A stretch of DNA of 64,000 nt from Peromyscus leucopus (GCF_004664715.2 NC_051074.1:21988058-22052057); one strand, 5' to 3'. Shown: positions 11,947 through 25,000, counted from the first letter of the stretch. Notes: generated from the letters alone by a model not told the origin. Made by a program: numbers and translations.

Positions 11947-12001
11947 ATTGGTCCATTTCTCCGTCAGACCTCACTGTGAGGGTGACTGTCCTGTATATAA
12001 G
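11947..12001 (+). promoter_or_regulatory. U4 promoter
   Basis: ATTGG at 11947, CGTCA, TATATAAG at 11994; spacing 47 bp. Confidence 0.6.
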
Positions 12002-12136
12002 GCTGTGGGCTGACAGCAGTTCTGTCTCTACATACCAGGGAGCTGATTTCAGTAACTGTGGAAATTTTTCACTGCTATCTAGCTTGTTAGTTGTTGAGTT
12101 GTGGCTTCACAAAGATCTGTCTTGCATAGAAACTCA

Positions 12137-13520
12137 GTGACCACCCATCCTCATGGCCTGCCACACCTAAAAGAAGAATCTGCAAAGTCTATACATGTTC
12201 CTACCTACCATCGCTAGGGTACATTTGGCTCTGTGAAACTGGTCTATCATCGCCTCACAAGCACACATTGTCAATAAACTTTATAGACAACCTAGAGCAG
12301 GACCTCTGGTTATCGTGTTCGATGGCGACCCTGGAAAAACTACACCATCCTAACATAATTTGCCTCTTCCAAATTCTTATAACACCACAACATTTCTTTG
12401 TGACTGAGAAAACTTGTTCCAAGAGTAAGGGAGGAGGGCAGGCTGCAGGAGGAAGAGGCACAGAAAACATTCGGGCAGATCTTGTCAGGCATCAAGTTTT
12501 GTCATGACTTGACATCGTCCATCGAGACCTGAATTCTGAAAATATCCTTCTAGATGAAGAGGGCAACGAGAACCTGGCAGACATTGGTCTTTCTACCAGA
12601 AGTAGAGCTGGCACTATACTGCAAGGGCAATGTGGAACCAGGACCTTCAGTGCCTCAGAACTGGTACCTGGGAGAGGGTTATGATGGGAAGAAAGCAGAT
12701 GTGTGGAGTCCGGTGTGTTACTCTATTTTATCACCACTGGGTACCACCCTACACAGGAAGCACCCTGGAAGAGATCACAGAGAATATCATAAAAGGGACC
12801 TATGACATTTCAGCTCACTTGAAAACACAATTCACTAAATGCTCACAATAGCCCCCCAGAGTCCCTCCACTGATGATCTTCAGCATCATCCCTGGCCCAT
12901 GAAATGGTAAGAAAACATCCCAAGTGACATCCACTTAGATCCCAATGTGCTAGAAACACTATCGTCTTGGGTTTAATATCAATGCCATTGTGTAATCCTT
13001 TGTAAAGAGAAAATGCAATGAAATGATGGGACATACCTCATCATCAAAGAGCAGTCACACAAGGAGCCTGGGTTTTCACTAGGCTGCACCACCTCAGCCA
13101 AGTCTGTGGACCCTGTAGTTGCACCTCCCCCATCTCCAGTTCACCTCTCTATCTCTGGTCTTCAGCTAAAACAAAGGGCCTGTGAGCCCACCTTTGGCCT
13201 CTTCCACACCCAGTCCTCACCACAGCACCTGCCTGGTGTGCCAACAGCACCACGGCAGAAGATGGCCAGAAGTGCCACCATGGCTGTACGTTGTCCCAGA
13301 AGAAGGGCCCCACATATAGCTATGCACCTATCAAGAGCTGGGAAGCCCCAAGTATCTACAGTGGCACATTGGAAGAGGAAATGACCTGGCACCTGTGCCG
13401 GACTTTGCCATGCAAAAGTAATCGCTCTTCTGAACATGGGTTGCTTCCAACTTTTCTGTCAAAAGTGTGCTGCTTCTCTCGGCTCCAAACACACAAGCCC
13501 ATCCTATGTTCACCAATAAG
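12137..13520 (+). pseudogene. U4: Smok-like pseudogene, slot 1 (HRDLN/DIGLS type)
   Basis: The N-lobe is readable over 12180-12420 (GSVKLAYHR region, then ATLEKLHHPNIICLFQIL). The catalytic loop HRDLNSEN starts at 12520, with HRD intact and Lys replaced by Asn. The DFG site reads DIGLSTR at 12580. An extra base in the APELV stretch (CTGGTACCTGGGAGAGGG) shifts the activation segment out of frame. About 12 bp are missing before the C-lobe helix (CAGCTCACTTGAAAAC). The UBA-like and C-terminal region is open at 13106-13384. The poly(A) signal is AATAAG (13515-13520), a change shared with U9 and U19. Confidence 0.85.
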
Positions 13521-14525
13521 GTGGCTCCTCTGAAAGACGCAACCTGCAGAGCCCAGTGAGGAATTGGGCATGCAGGTATTGTCTATGCTGGCTTTCCCAG
13601 CATGCTTTTCTCTATAGCATCACTATGTTTCAGATTTCATTTCCCAAGCTGCCTTTCTCTATATTGGCATGCCACTACAAACTACCTTTCCATAGTGCCT
13701 CTCATGTCACAACTTCCATTTCCCTTTACATGACTAAAGTTTCTAAAGTCACATTTCAGCTTCAACATGGGAGGTTTGAGTCAGGATTTTTGCTTTTGAC
13801 TACAGGAGATAGGAGATGTCTGCTCTCCCTGAGCTGGCTTTGTTTTATGTTTTTCTTTGCTGACACTTTCCTTGGAGCGAGTAGGGCCTTATTCGAGGAA
13901 GGTGCTTTTGTGCCCAAGGAAAAAAACACTGGGAACTTGCTCATCTCCCCTAGCCAGTCAGTAAAAAGAAGCAAAAGCACTCAAAACAAAGCTTTCCTCA
14001 GTTCCTCCATAGAGACTCCTTCCCAGACAGCTCTGGGTTTGGTCCCAGCTCATCCATTTTCTCACAAACAGCCAGAGGCTATAGGAAAAGGCCGAGTCCA
14101 TCATTGGACAGCAGAAGATCTCACAATTTGGAGAGTCAGGCTTATTCACCCAGGACATTTTTAGAAGCTCCTTCTGCAGTCAGTGCATTATGCTTGCCAG
14201 GATTTCCCGAGCCCACAGAGATATCATGGATGGTTCCTGCTCAGGTTTTTGTAAAGTGTGGTGTTCTGTTATTTTTCAGCTTTTTGTCTCAGAATGGACA
14301 CAAAGAGGGACATATGTGCAGGGTATGACAGGGACCCCCATGTAAGTCGTCACTATTGGAGCACACACCAGGCCGACGTGATGGAGGCAGCTGTTCCCTT
14401 GGGACACTGCACATGACTGGAAGCTACTAGGGGACTCCTGGAGAGGACAGAGTGAGACAGAGAAGGGAAAGGTGCCTGGGTCTAACATGGAAGCTTTCAC
14501 TCTGTGGTATATATACCCTGCTGTG

Positions 14526-14581
14526 ATTGGTCCATTTCTCTGTCAGACCTCACTGTGAGCGATGAGTGTCCTGTATATTAG
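14526..14581 (+). promoter_or_regulatory. U5 promoter, slot-2 variant
   Basis: ATTGG at 14526; the TATA box is TATATTAG at 14574; CGTCA has become TGTCA. The same variant box occurs in U10, U15 and U20. Confidence 0.55.
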
Positions 14582-14700
14582 GCTGTGGGCTGGCCTGCAG
14601 TTCTGTCCCTATAGACCAGGTAACCTGTGGAACTTTTGCACCTCTGTCTAGCTTGTTAGTTGTTTAGTTGCAGGTTCACAACTGTCTGCATAGGAGCACC

Positions 14701-16117
14701 TTGACCACATAGCCTCATGACCTGTGCGCCCTAAAAGAAGAACCTGAAAAGTCAATACATATTCTTAGTTTCCATTGGCTAGGGTGCATTTGACTCTGTG
14801 AAACTGGCCTATCATCACCTCATAGTCAGCCTTGGCCATAAATATTATGACTACTTAGAGCAGGATCTCAGGTTATCGTGTTAGATGGCGACCCTGGATA
14901 AACTACACCATAACATAATTTGCTGCTTCCAGATTCTTACAACAGAACAACATTTCTTTGTGACTGAGAAAACTTGTTCTAACGAGTAAGGGAGGAGGGC
15001 AGTTTGCAGGAAGAAGATCAGAGAAAATATTAGGTCAGATCTTGTTAGGCATCAAGTTTTGCCATGACCTTGACATCGTCCATCTAGACCTGAATTCTGA
15101 AAATATCCTTCTAGATGAAGAGGGCAATGTGAAGCAGGTAGACTTTGTTATCTCCACCAGATGTAGAGCTGGCACTGTACTGCAAGGGCAATGTGGGACC
15201 AAGACCTTCAAATCCCAGAACTGGTGCTGGGAGAGGGCTATGATGAGAAGAAGGCAGATGTGTGGAGTCAGGCTGTGCTGCTCTATTTTATTACCACTGG
15301 GTACCACCCGTTCCAAGAAAGCATGTTGGAAGAGATCGAGGGAAAATCATAAAAGAGAACCTATGACTTTTCAGCTCATGTCTCTGAGTATCTTGAAAAA
15401 CTAATTCACTAAATGCTCACTGTTGTTCCACAAAGGAGGCCCTCCACTGAAGAATTTCAGCAACATCCATGGATCATGAAATAGGAGGAAAACATCCCAA
15501 ATGACACCTACTTATCCCAGTGTCCTAGAAACACTGTAGTGTTGGGATTAATATCAATGGCATCTTGTAATCCTTTGTAAAGAGAAAATACAATGAAATG
15601 ATGGGACATACTTCATCATCAAAGAGCAGTCACACAAGGAGCTGGGGGTTTTGCTTGGCTGCACCACCTGAGCCTAGTCTATGGACCTTGAAGTTGTATC
15701 TCCTCCATCCTCAGTTCATCTCTCTATCTCTGGTTTTCACCTAAAACAAAGGGCTTGAGCTCACTTTTGGCCTCATCCACATCCAGACCTCAAAACAGCA
15801 CCTGATTGTTGCGCCAAGAGAACCAGGGCAAGGGGGCTAGAAGTACCTCCATCCCTCTATGCTGTACCCAGATAAAGAACCTCACTTGTACCTATGACCC
15901 ATATCCACAGCTGCAGCTGCCCCATGTTATCTACAGTGGTATATTGGAAGAAGAAAAGACACGACACCTGGGCCGGACTTTAACATGGAAAAGGCTTCCC
16001 CCCTTCTGAACATCAGGGGCTTCAAGAGACTGCACAGGGAATTAGGACTTGTCTGTCAAGATTGTGCTGCTGCTCTCGGCTCCAAACACACAAGCCCATC
16101 CTATGTTCACCAATAAA
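14701..16117 (+). pseudogene. U5: Smok-like pseudogene, slot 2 (HLDLN/KQVDFV type)
   Basis: The start-like codon is TTG (14701). Open stretch at 15042-15404: catalytic loop HLDLNSEN at 15081, KQVDFVIST with DFV at 15141. A base lost before APE (AAATCCCAGAACTGG) turns APELVL into QNWCWE in that frame. The common C-lobe TAA is present. The C-terminal part is partly open at 15806-16009 with its own substitutions (QIKNLTCTYDPYPQ). AATAAA is intact at 16112-16117. Very similar to U10. Confidence 0.85.
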
Positions 16118-17124
16118 GTGGTTCCTCTGAAAAAAGCAACCTGCAGAGCCCAGAGGAATTGGGCATGCAGGTATTGCTGATGGTGGCTTTCCCAGCATGC
16201 TTTTCTCTATAGCATCACTATGTTTTTGACTTCTTTTCCCAAGCTGCCTTTCTCTATATTGGCATGCCACTACAAACTACCTTTCCCATAGTGCCTCTCA
16301 TTTCCACAACTTCCATTTCCCTTTACATGACTAAAGTTTCTAAAGTCACATTTCCTCTTTAACGTGGGAGGTTTGAGTCAAGATTTTTGCTTTTTCACCA
16401 CTGGAGATAGGAGGAGCCTGTTCTCCCTGAGCTGGCTTTGTTGTATGTTTTTCTTTGCTGACACTTTTTCAGAGGAGTGGTGCCTTATTCAAGGAAGGTG
16501 CTTTTGTGCCCAAAGGAAAAATCACTGGGGACTTGCTCATCTCCCCCAGCCAGTCAGTAAAAAGAAGTGAAAGCACTCAAAACAAAGCTTTCCTCCAGTT
16601 CCTCCAGAGAGACTCCCTCCCAGACAGCTCTGGGTTTGCTCCCAGCTCATCCTTTTCCTCACACACAGCCAGAGGCTGTAGGAAAAGACTGAGTCCATCA
16701 TTGGACAGCAGAAGATCTCACAATTTGGAGAGTCAGGCTTATTCACCCAGGACATTTTTAGAAGCTCCTTCTGCAGTCAGTGCATTATGCTTGCCAGGAT
16801 TTCCTGAGCCCACAGAGACATCATGGTGGGGTCCTGCTCAGGTTTTTATAAAGTGTGGTGTCCTCTTATTTTTCAACCTTCAGTCTAGGAATCAAGACAA
16901 AGAGGGACATATGTGCAGAGTCTGACTTGGATACCTTGTAAGTAGTCACCATTGGAACACACACCAGGACGAGGTAATGGAGGCAGCTGTTCCCTTGGGA
17001 CACTGCACAAGGCTGGAAGCTACTAGGGGACATCTGGAGAGGACAGAGTGAAACAGTGAAGGGGAAATGTGGCCTGGGTCCATACATGTAAACAGTCACC
17101 GTGGGTTATATACAGCCTACTATG

Positions 17125-17180
17125 ATTGGTCCATTTCTCCGTCAGACCTCACTGTGAGGGGTGAATGTTCTGTATATAAG
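17125..17180 (+). promoter_or_regulatory. U6 promoter
   Basis: ATTGG at 17125, CGTCA, TATATAAG at 17173; spacing 48 bp. Confidence 0.6.
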
Positions 17181-17315
17181 GCTGCGGGCTGACAGCAGTT
17201 CTGTCTCTACAGACCAGGGAGCTGATTTCAGTAACCTGTGGACCTTTTTCACTGCTATCTAGTTTGTTAGTTGTTGAGTTGCGGCTTCACAAAGATCTGT
17301 CTGCACAGGAGCACA

Positions 17316-18746
17316 ATGACCACCTAGCCACATGCTCTGCCAGCCCTAAAAGAAGAACCTGAAAAGTCAATACATGTTCCTATTTACCATCAGGCAGGGT
17401 ACATTTGGCTCTGTGAAACTGTCCTATCATTGACCTACAGGCACCCATTGACCATAAATGTTAAATAGACAACATAGAGCAGGACCTCTCGTTATCTTGT
17501 CAGATTGCGACCCTGGATAAACTACACCATCCTAACATCGTTCACCTGTTCCAGCTTCTTACAACAGCACATTTCTTTGTGACTAAGAAAATATGTTCCA
17601 TCGAGTAAGGGATGAGGACAGGTTACAGGAGGGAGAGGCACAGAAAATATTCAGGGAGATTGTGTCAGCCATCAGGTTTTGCCATGACCTTGACATCGTC
17701 TATCAAGATCTGAATTCTGAAAATATTCTACCAGATGAAGAGGGCAACGTGAAGTTGACAGACTTTGTTATCTCCAGCAGATGTAGAGCTGGCACTGTAC
17801 TGCAAGCATAATGTGTTACCAAGACCTTCAAGGCCCCAGAACTGGTCCTGGGAGAGGGCTATGATGGGAAGAAAGCAGATGTGTAGAGTTTGCGTGTGTT
17901 GCTCTATTTTAATACCACCGGGTACCACCCCTTCTGAGGAGACACCCTGAAAGAGATCGAGGATAATATCATAAAAGGGACCTATGACATTCCAGCACAT
18001 GTCTCTGGGTCGTTTGAAAACCAAATCCAGTAAATGCTCACAATTGCCCCAGAAAGGAGACTCTCCTTTGAAGACCTTCTACAACCTCCGTGGCTCCTGA
18101 AATGGGAAGAAAACATCCCAAATGCCACCTACTTAGATCCAAACGTCCTAGACACACTGTTGTGTTCAGTTTAATATCAAAGCCATTTTGTAATCCTCTG
18201 TAAAGAGAAAATACAATGAAATTATGGGGACATACTTCATCATCAAAGAGCAGTCATACGAAGAGCTGGGGTTATCAATTCTCTGCACCACCTCAGCCAA
18301 GTCTGTGGACCTTGAAATTGTGCCTCCCCATTCCCCAGTACATCTCTCTGTGTTTGGTCTTCAGCTAAAACAAAGGGCCAGTGAATCCACGTTTGGCCTC
18401 TTCCACATCCAGCCCTCACCACAGCACCTGCCTGTTGTGCCAACAGCACCAGGCAAGAAGGTGGCTAGCAGTGCCTCCATCCCTGTACGTTGTCCCCAGA
18501 AGAAGGGCCACAATTATAGTTATGCACCCTGTTCAATACTGTGGCTGCCCCAAGTGTCTGCAGCAACACATTGGAAGAGGAAATGACCTGGCACCTGGGC
18601 CAGCTTTTGACATGGAAAAGGCATCATCTCTTTTGAACATCAGGTGCTTCAAGAGACTGCACAAGGGAATCACGAATTGCCTGTCAAGAGTGTGTTGCTT
18701 CCCTCGGGCTCCAAACACACAAGCCCATCCTATGTTCACCAATAAA
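17316..18746 (+). pseudogene. U6: Smok-like pseudogene, slot 3 (YQDLN type)
   Basis: ATG at 17316 is soon followed by TAG. The open stretch at 17593-17811 starts MFHRVRDEDRLQEGEAQKIF and includes YQDLNSENILPDEEGN (17701) and TDFVIS (17761). The C-lobe stays in frame but carries two nonsense codons typical of this slot: TAA at 17809-17811 after LQA, and TAG at 17884-17886 replacing Trp of DVWSL. The APELVLGEGYDGKKADV stretch lies between them. The C-terminal region is open at 18224-18586 (MGTYFIIKEQSYEELG...). AATAAA at 18741-18746. Confidence 0.85.
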
Positions 18747-19751
18747 GTGGCTCCTCTGAAAGAGGCAACCTGCAGAGCCCAGTGAGGAATTGGGCAGGCA
18801 GGTATTGCCTATGCTGGCTTTCCCAGCATGCTTTTCTCTGTAGCAACACTAGGTTTGAGACTTCATTTCCCAAGCTGCCTTTCTCTATATTGGCATGCCA
18901 CTACAAACTACCTTTCCCATAGTGCCTCTCATGTCTACCACTTCCATTTCCCCTTACATGGCTAAAGTTTCTAATGTCAAGTTTCAGCTTTAACGTGGGA
19001 GGTTTGAGTCAAGATTTTTGCTTTTGGACCACAGGAGATAGGAGATATCTGTTCTCCCTGAGCTGGCTTCGTTATATTTTTTTCTTTGCTGACACTTTCC
19101 CTGGAGCAAGTGGGGCCTTATTCGAGGAAGGTGCTCTTGTGCCCCAAGGAAAAATCAATGGGAACTTCCTCATCTCCCCCAGCCAGTCATTAAAAAGAAG
19201 TGCAAGCACTCAAAACAAAGCTTTTCTTCAGTTCCATCAGAGAGACTCCCTCCCAGACAGCTCTGGGTTTGCTCCCAGCTCATCCTTTTCTACATAAACA
19301 GCCAGAGGCTGTAGGAAAAGGCTGAGTCCATCAGCTGGACAGCAGAATATCTCACAATTTGGAGTACCAGGCTCATTCACCCAGGAAATTTTTAGAAGCT
19401 CCTTCTGCAGTCAGTCATTATGCTTGCCAGGATTTCCTGAGCCCACAGAGACATCATGGTGGGGTCCTGCTCAGGTTTTTATAAAGTGTGGTGTCCTTTT
19501 CAACCTTCAGTCTAGGAATCAAGACAAAGAGGGGCAAATGTACAGAGTCTGACAGGGACCTCCTTGTAAGTAGTCAATATTGGAGCACACACCAGGCTGA
19601 AGTGATGGAGGGAGCTGTTCCCTTGGGACACTGCACCTGGCTGGAAGCGATATTGGGACTTCTGGAGAGGACAGAGTGAGACAGTGAAGAGGGAAGGTGC
19701 CTGGGGCTATACATGGAAACAGTCACCGTGGGTTATATACAGCCTACTATG

Positions 19752-19807
19752 ATTGGTCCATTTCTCCGTCAGACCTCACTGTGAGGGGTGAGTGTCCTGT
19801 ATATAAG
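19752..19807 (+). promoter_or_regulatory. U7 promoter
   Basis: ATTGG at 19752, CGTCA, TATATAAG at 19800; spacing 48 bp. Confidence 0.6.
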
Positions 19808-19944
19808 GCTGTGGACTGGCCTGCAGTTCTGTCCCTACAGACCATGGAGCTGATTTCAGGAACCCGTGGAACTTTTTCACTGCTATCTAGCTTGTTAGTT
19901 GTTGAGTTGTGGCTTCACAAAGATCTGTCTGGCATAGAAACTCA

Positions 19945-21334
19945 ATGACCACCCATCCTCATGGCCTGCCACACCTAAAAGAAGAATCTGCAAAGTCTAT
20001 ACGTGTTCCTACCTACCATCAGCTAGGGTACATTTGGCTCTGTGAAACTGGCCTATCATCGCCTCACAAGCACACATTGTCAATAAACTTTATAGACAAC
20101 CTAGAGCAGGACCTCTGGTTATTGTGTTCGATGGCGACCCTGGAAAAACTACACCATCCTAACATAATTTCCCTCTTCCAAATTCTTATAACACCACAAC
20201 ATTTCTTTGTGACTGAGAAAACTTGTTCCAAGAGTAAGGGAAGAAGGCAGGCTGCAGGAGGAAGAGGCACAGAAAACATTTGGGCAGATCTTGTCAGGCA
20301 TCAAGTTTTGTCATGACTTGACATCATCCATCGAGACCTGAATTCTGAAAATATCCTTCTAGATGAAGAGGGCAACGAGAACCTGGCAGACATTGGTCTT
20401 TCTACCAGAAGTAGAGCTGGCACTGTACTGCAAGGGCAATGTGGAGCCAGGACCTTCAGTGCCCCAGAACTGATACCCAGGAGAGGGTTATGATGGGAAG
20501 AAAGCAAATGTGTGGAGTCCGGGTGTTTTACTCTATTTTATCACCACTGGGTACCACCCTACACAGGAAGCACCCTGGAAGAGATCAAGGAGAATATCAT
20601 AAAAGGGACCTATGACATTTCAGCTCACTTGAAAACACAATTCACTAAATGCTCACAATAGCCCCCCAGAGTCCCTCCATTGATGATCTTCAGCATCATC
20701 CCTGGCCCATGAAATGGTAAGAAAACATCCCAAGTGACATCCACTTAGATCCCAATGTGCTAGAAACACTGTCGTCTTGGGTTTAATATCAATGCCATTG
20801 TGTAATCCTTTGTAAAGAGAAAATACAATGAAATGATGGGGACATACCTCATCATCAAAGAGCAGTCACACAAGGAGCTGGGGTTTTCACTAGGCAGCAC
20901 CACCTCAGCCATGTCTGTGGACGCTGTAGTTGCACCTCCCCCATCTCCAGTGCACCTCTCTATCTCTGGTCTTCAGCTAAAACAAAGGGCCTGTGAGCCC
21001 AACTTTGGCCTCTTCCACACCCATTCCTCACCGCAGCACCTGCCTGGTGTGCCAACAGCACCACGGCAGAAGATGGCCAGAAGTGCCACCATGGCTGTAA
21101 GTTGTCCCCAGAAGAAGGGCCCCACATATAGCTATGCACCTATCAAGAGCTGGGAAGCTCCAAGTATCTACAGTGGCACATAGGAAGAGGAAATGACCCG
21201 GCACCTGTGCCGGACTTTGCCATGCAAAAGTAATCGCCTCTTCTGAACATGGGTTGCTTCCAACTTCTCTGTCAAAAGTGTGCTGCTTCTCTCGGGCTCC
21301 AAACACATAAGCCCATCCTATGTTCACCAATAAA
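19945..21334 (+). pseudogene. U7: Smok-like pseudogene, slot 4 (HRDLN/DIGLS type)
   Basis: HRDLNSEN at 20329 and DIGLSTR at 20389. Extra bases after APEL (CTGATACCCAGGAGAGGG) shift the frame. The C-terminal open frame 20833-21183 starts MMGTYLIIKEQSHKELG, matching the UBA-like segment after the kinase domain of Smok proteins. AATAAA at 21329-21334. The following spacer has lost the CTTATTCGAGGAAGGTGC block at about 21690-21700, a deletion shared with U22. Confidence 0.85.
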
Positions 21335-22318
21335 GTGGCTCCCCTGAAAGAGGCAACCTGCAAAGCCCAGTGATGAATTGGGCAGGCAGGTATTGCCTAT
21401 GCTGGCTTTCCCAGCATGCTTTTCTCTACAGCATCACTATGTTTCAGACTTCATTTTCCAAGCTGCCTTTCTCTATATTGGCATGCCACTACAAACTACC
21501 TTTCCCATAGTGCCTCACAAGTCCACCATTTCCATTTCCCTTTATGTGACTAAAGTTTCTAATGTCACATTTCAGCTTTAACATGGGAGGTTTGAGTCAA
21601 GATTTTTGCTTTCACCACAGGAGATAAGAGATGTCTGTTTTCCCTGAGCTGGCTTTGTTATTTTTTTTTTTCTTTGCTAACACTTTCCCCAGAACGAGTG
21701 GTGCCCAAAGGAAAAATCACTGGGGACTTCCTCATCTCCCCCAGCCAGTCAGTAAAAAGAAGTGAAAGCACTCAAAACAAAGCTTTCCTACAGTTCCTTC
21801 AGAGAGACTCTCTCCCAGACAGCTCTGGGTTTGCTCCCAGCTCACTCATTTCTCACAAACAGCCAGAGGCTGTAGGAAAAGGCTGAGTCCATCAGCCGGA
21901 CAGCAGAAGAGCTCACAATTTGGAGAACCAAGCTCATTCACCCAGGACATTTTTAGAAGTTCCTTCTGCAGTCAGTGCATTATGCTTGCCAGGATTTCTT
22001 GAGCCCACATAGATATCATGGTGGGGTCCTGTCAGGTTTTTGTAAGGTGTGGTGTCCTCTTATTTTTCATGCTTTTGTCTCAGAATGGAGACAATGAGGA
22101 AAGATATGCAGAGTGTGACAGGGACCTCCTTGTAAGTAGTTACTATTGGGGCACACACCAGGCTGAAGTGATGGAGGGAGCTGTTCCCTTGGGACACTGC
22201 ACCTGGCTGGAAGCAACTAGGGGACTCCAGGAGAGGACAGAGTGAGACAGTGAAGGGGAAAATGTTCCTGGGGCCTAACATGGAGACAGTCACCGTGGGT
22301 TATATACAGCCTACTGTG

Positions 22319-22374
22319 ATTGGTCCATTTCTTCGTCAGACCTCACTGTGAGGGGTGAGTGTCCTGTATATAAG
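22319..22374 (+). promoter_or_regulatory. U8 promoter
   Basis: ATTGG at 22319, CGTCA at 22334-22338, TATATAAG at 22367; spacing 48 bp. Confidence 0.6.
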
Positions 22375-22508
22375 GCTGCGGGCTGACAGCAGTTCTGTCA
22401 CTACAGACCAGGGAGCTGATTTCAATAATTGTGGAACTTTTTCACTGCTATCTAGCTTGTTAGTTGTTGAGTTGCAGCTTCACAAAGATCTGTCTGCACA
22501 GGAGCACA

Positions 22509-23934
22509 ATGACCACCCAGCACATGGCCTGAGACTCATAAAAAAAGAACCCGAAAATCAATACATGTTCCTATTTACCATTGCCCAGGGGGCATTTGGC
22601 TTTGGGAAACTGGCCTATCATCGCCTCACAGGCACCCACTACCAGAAATGTAATAGAGAACATAGAGCATGATCTCTAGTTATTATGTAAGATGGTGACC
22701 CTGGGTAAACTACACCATCCTAATATAATTTGCCTGTTCCAGATTCTTACAACAGCACAACATTTCTTTGTGTCTGAGAAAACCTGTTCCAATGAGTAAC
22801 AGAGGAGGGCAGGCTGCAGGAGGAAGAGGCACAGAAAATATTCTGCAGATCATGTCAGCCATCAGGTATTGCCATGACCTGGACATCATCCAATGTGGCC
22901 TGAATTTTGAAAACATCCTTCTAGAAGAAGAGGGCAATGTGAAGCTTGCAGACTTTGTTATCTCCACCAGATATAGAGCTGGCACTGTACTGCAAGGGCA
23001 ATGTGTTACCAAGACCTTCAATGCCCCAGAACTGGTACTGGGAGAGGGCTATGATGGGCAGAAAGCAGATGTGTGGAGTCTGGGTGTGTTGCTCTATTTT
23101 ATCACTCCCAGATATCACTCCTACCCAGGAAGCACCCTGGTAGAGATCGAGGATAATATCATAAAACGGACTTATGACATTCCAGCTCTTGTCTCTGGGT
23201 CACTTGAAAACCTAAATCACTAAATGCTGGCAGTTGCCCCACAGAGGAGACCCTCCACTGAAGAACTTCAGCAACATCTATGGCTCATGAAATGGGAGAA
23301 AAACATCCCAAGAGACACATATTTATATCCCAATGTCCTAGACACACTGTGTTCTTGGGTTTAATGTCACTGCCCTCTTGTAATCCTTTGTAAATAGAAA
23401 ATAAAATGAAATGATGGGGACATACCTAATTATCAAAGAGCAGTCACACAAGGATCTGGGATTTTTGCTTGGCTCCATAACCTCAGCCAATCCTTTGAAC
23501 CGTGGATTTGCCTCTCCCCCATCATGAGTGCATCTCTCTATCTCTGGACTTCACCTAAAGTGAAGGGCCAGTGAGCCCTCCTTTGGCCTCTTCCACACCC
23601 AGCCCTCACCACAGCACCTGCCTGTTGTGCCAACAGCACCAGGGCACAAGGTGGCTAGAAGTGCCGCCATGCCTGGATGTTGTCCCCAGAGGAAGGCCCC
23701 ACTTGTGGCTAGGCCCCCTATCAAATGCTTCGGTTGTCCCAAGTATCTTCAGCAGCATATTAGAAGAGGAAATGACCTGGCCCCTCACCTGGACTTTAAC
23801 ATGGAAAAGGCCTCGCCCCTTCTGAACATCAGGGGCTTCAAGAGACTGCACAGGGAATTAGGACTTGTCTGTCAAGAGTGTGCTGCCTCCCTCGGGCTCC
23901 AAACACATAAGCCCATCCTATGTTCACCAATAAA
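22509..23934 (+). pseudogene. U8: Smok-like pseudogene, slot 5 (QCGLN type), most open C-lobe
   Basis: The N-lobe frame (part of 22355-22672) reads FTIAQGAFGFGKLAYHRLTG, a near-complete glycine loop, then leaves frame at the VAIK site (RNVI-like). The second open stretch, 22768-23223 (151 codons), spans subdomains V-X: IMSAIRYCHDLDIIQ, catalytic loop QCGLNFEN (22891; His, Arg, Asp and Lys all lost), LADFVISTRY, FNAPELVLGEGYDGQKADVW, then LYFITPRYHSYPGSTL, ending at the common TAA. With no HRD or DFG it could not be a normal kinase even if translated. AATAAA at 23929-23934. The protein from U23 is identical. Confidence 0.85.
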
Positions 23935-24944
23935 GTGGCTCCTCTGAAAGAGGCAACCTGCAGAGCCCAGTGAGGAATTGGGCAGGCAGTTATTGCCTAT
24001 GCTGGCTTTCCCAGCATGCTTTTCTCTATAGCATCACTATATTTCAGACTTCATTTCCCAACCTGCCTTTCTCTATATTGGCATGCCTCTACACACTACC
24101 TTTCCCAAAGTGCCTCTCATGTCCACCACTTCCATTTCCCCTTACATGGCTAAAGTTTCTAAAGTCACATTTCAGCTTTAACATGGGAGGTTTGAGTCAA
24201 GATTTTTGCCTTTTCACCACAGGAGATAGGAGATGTCTGTTCTCCCTGAGCTGGCTTCGTTATATTTTTTTCTTTGCTGACACTTTCCCTGGAGCAAGTG
24301 GGGCCTTATTCGAGGAAGGTGCTTTTGTGCCCCAAGGAAAAATCACTGGGGACTTCCTCATCTCTCCCAGGCAGTCGGTAAAAAGAAGTGAAAGCACTCA
24401 AAACAAAGCTTTTCTTCAGTTCCATCAGAGAGACTCCCTCCCAGACAGCTCTGGGTTTGCTCCCAGCTCATCCTTTTCTACATAAACAGCCAGAGGCTGT
24501 AGGAAAAGGCTGAGTCCATCAGCTGGACAGCAGAAGATCTCACAATTTGGAGTACCAGGCTCATTCACACAGGAAATTTTTAGAAGTTCCTTCTGCATTC
24601 AGTGCATTATGCTTGCCAGGATTTCCTGAGACCACAGAGACATCATGGTGGGGTCCTGATCAGGGTTTTGTAAAGTCGGTGTCCTGTTATTTTTCAGCCT
24701 TCTGTCTCAGAACGGAGTCAAAGAGGACAGATATGCAGAGTTTGACAGGGACCTCCTTGTAAGTAGTCACCATTGGAGCACACACCAGTCCGAAGTGATG
24801 GAGGGAGCTGTTCCCTTGGGACACTGCACCTGGCTGGAAGCGATATTGGGACTTCTGGAGAGGACAGAGTGAGACAGTGAATGGGGAAGGTGCCTGGGGC
24901 CATACATGGAAACAGTCACCGTGGGTTATATACAGCCTACTGTG

Positions 24945-25000
24945 ATTGGTCCATTTCTCCGTCAGACCTCACTGTGAGGGCTGACTGTCCTGTATATAAG
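24945..25000 (+). promoter_or_regulatory. U9 promoter
   Basis: ATTGG at 24945, CGTCA, TATATAAG at 24993; spacing 48 bp. Confidence 0.6.

Larger units (their letters stand above)
11947..24944 (+). repeat. Higher-order repeat block 1 (U4-U8)
   Basis: A five-unit block of 12,998 bp. Slot types by diagnostic sites: slot 1 = HRDLN with DIGLS, slot 2 = HLDLN with KQVDFV and TATATTAG, slot 3 = YQDLN with ILPDEEG, slot 4 = HRDLN with DIGLS, slot 5 = QCGLNFEN. Slots 1 and 2 match block 2 most closely; slots 4 and 5 match block 4. Confidence 0.85.

Noticed and set aside
13556..14164. Open frame of 202 codons in the spacer, with relatives at 23970-24485, 29380-29943 and 42327-42773
   Set aside because: It lies after the poly(A) signal. 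The equivalent stretch is broken by indels in the sister unit U9 (26568-27338), and it shows no domain or codon signal. It is most likely chance in a young repeat.
22768..23223. A functional 151-residue protein kinase from U8
   Set aside because: It lacks an N-lobe, HRD, the catalytic Lys and DFG, begins in an out-of-frame segment, and ends at the array-wide TAA.
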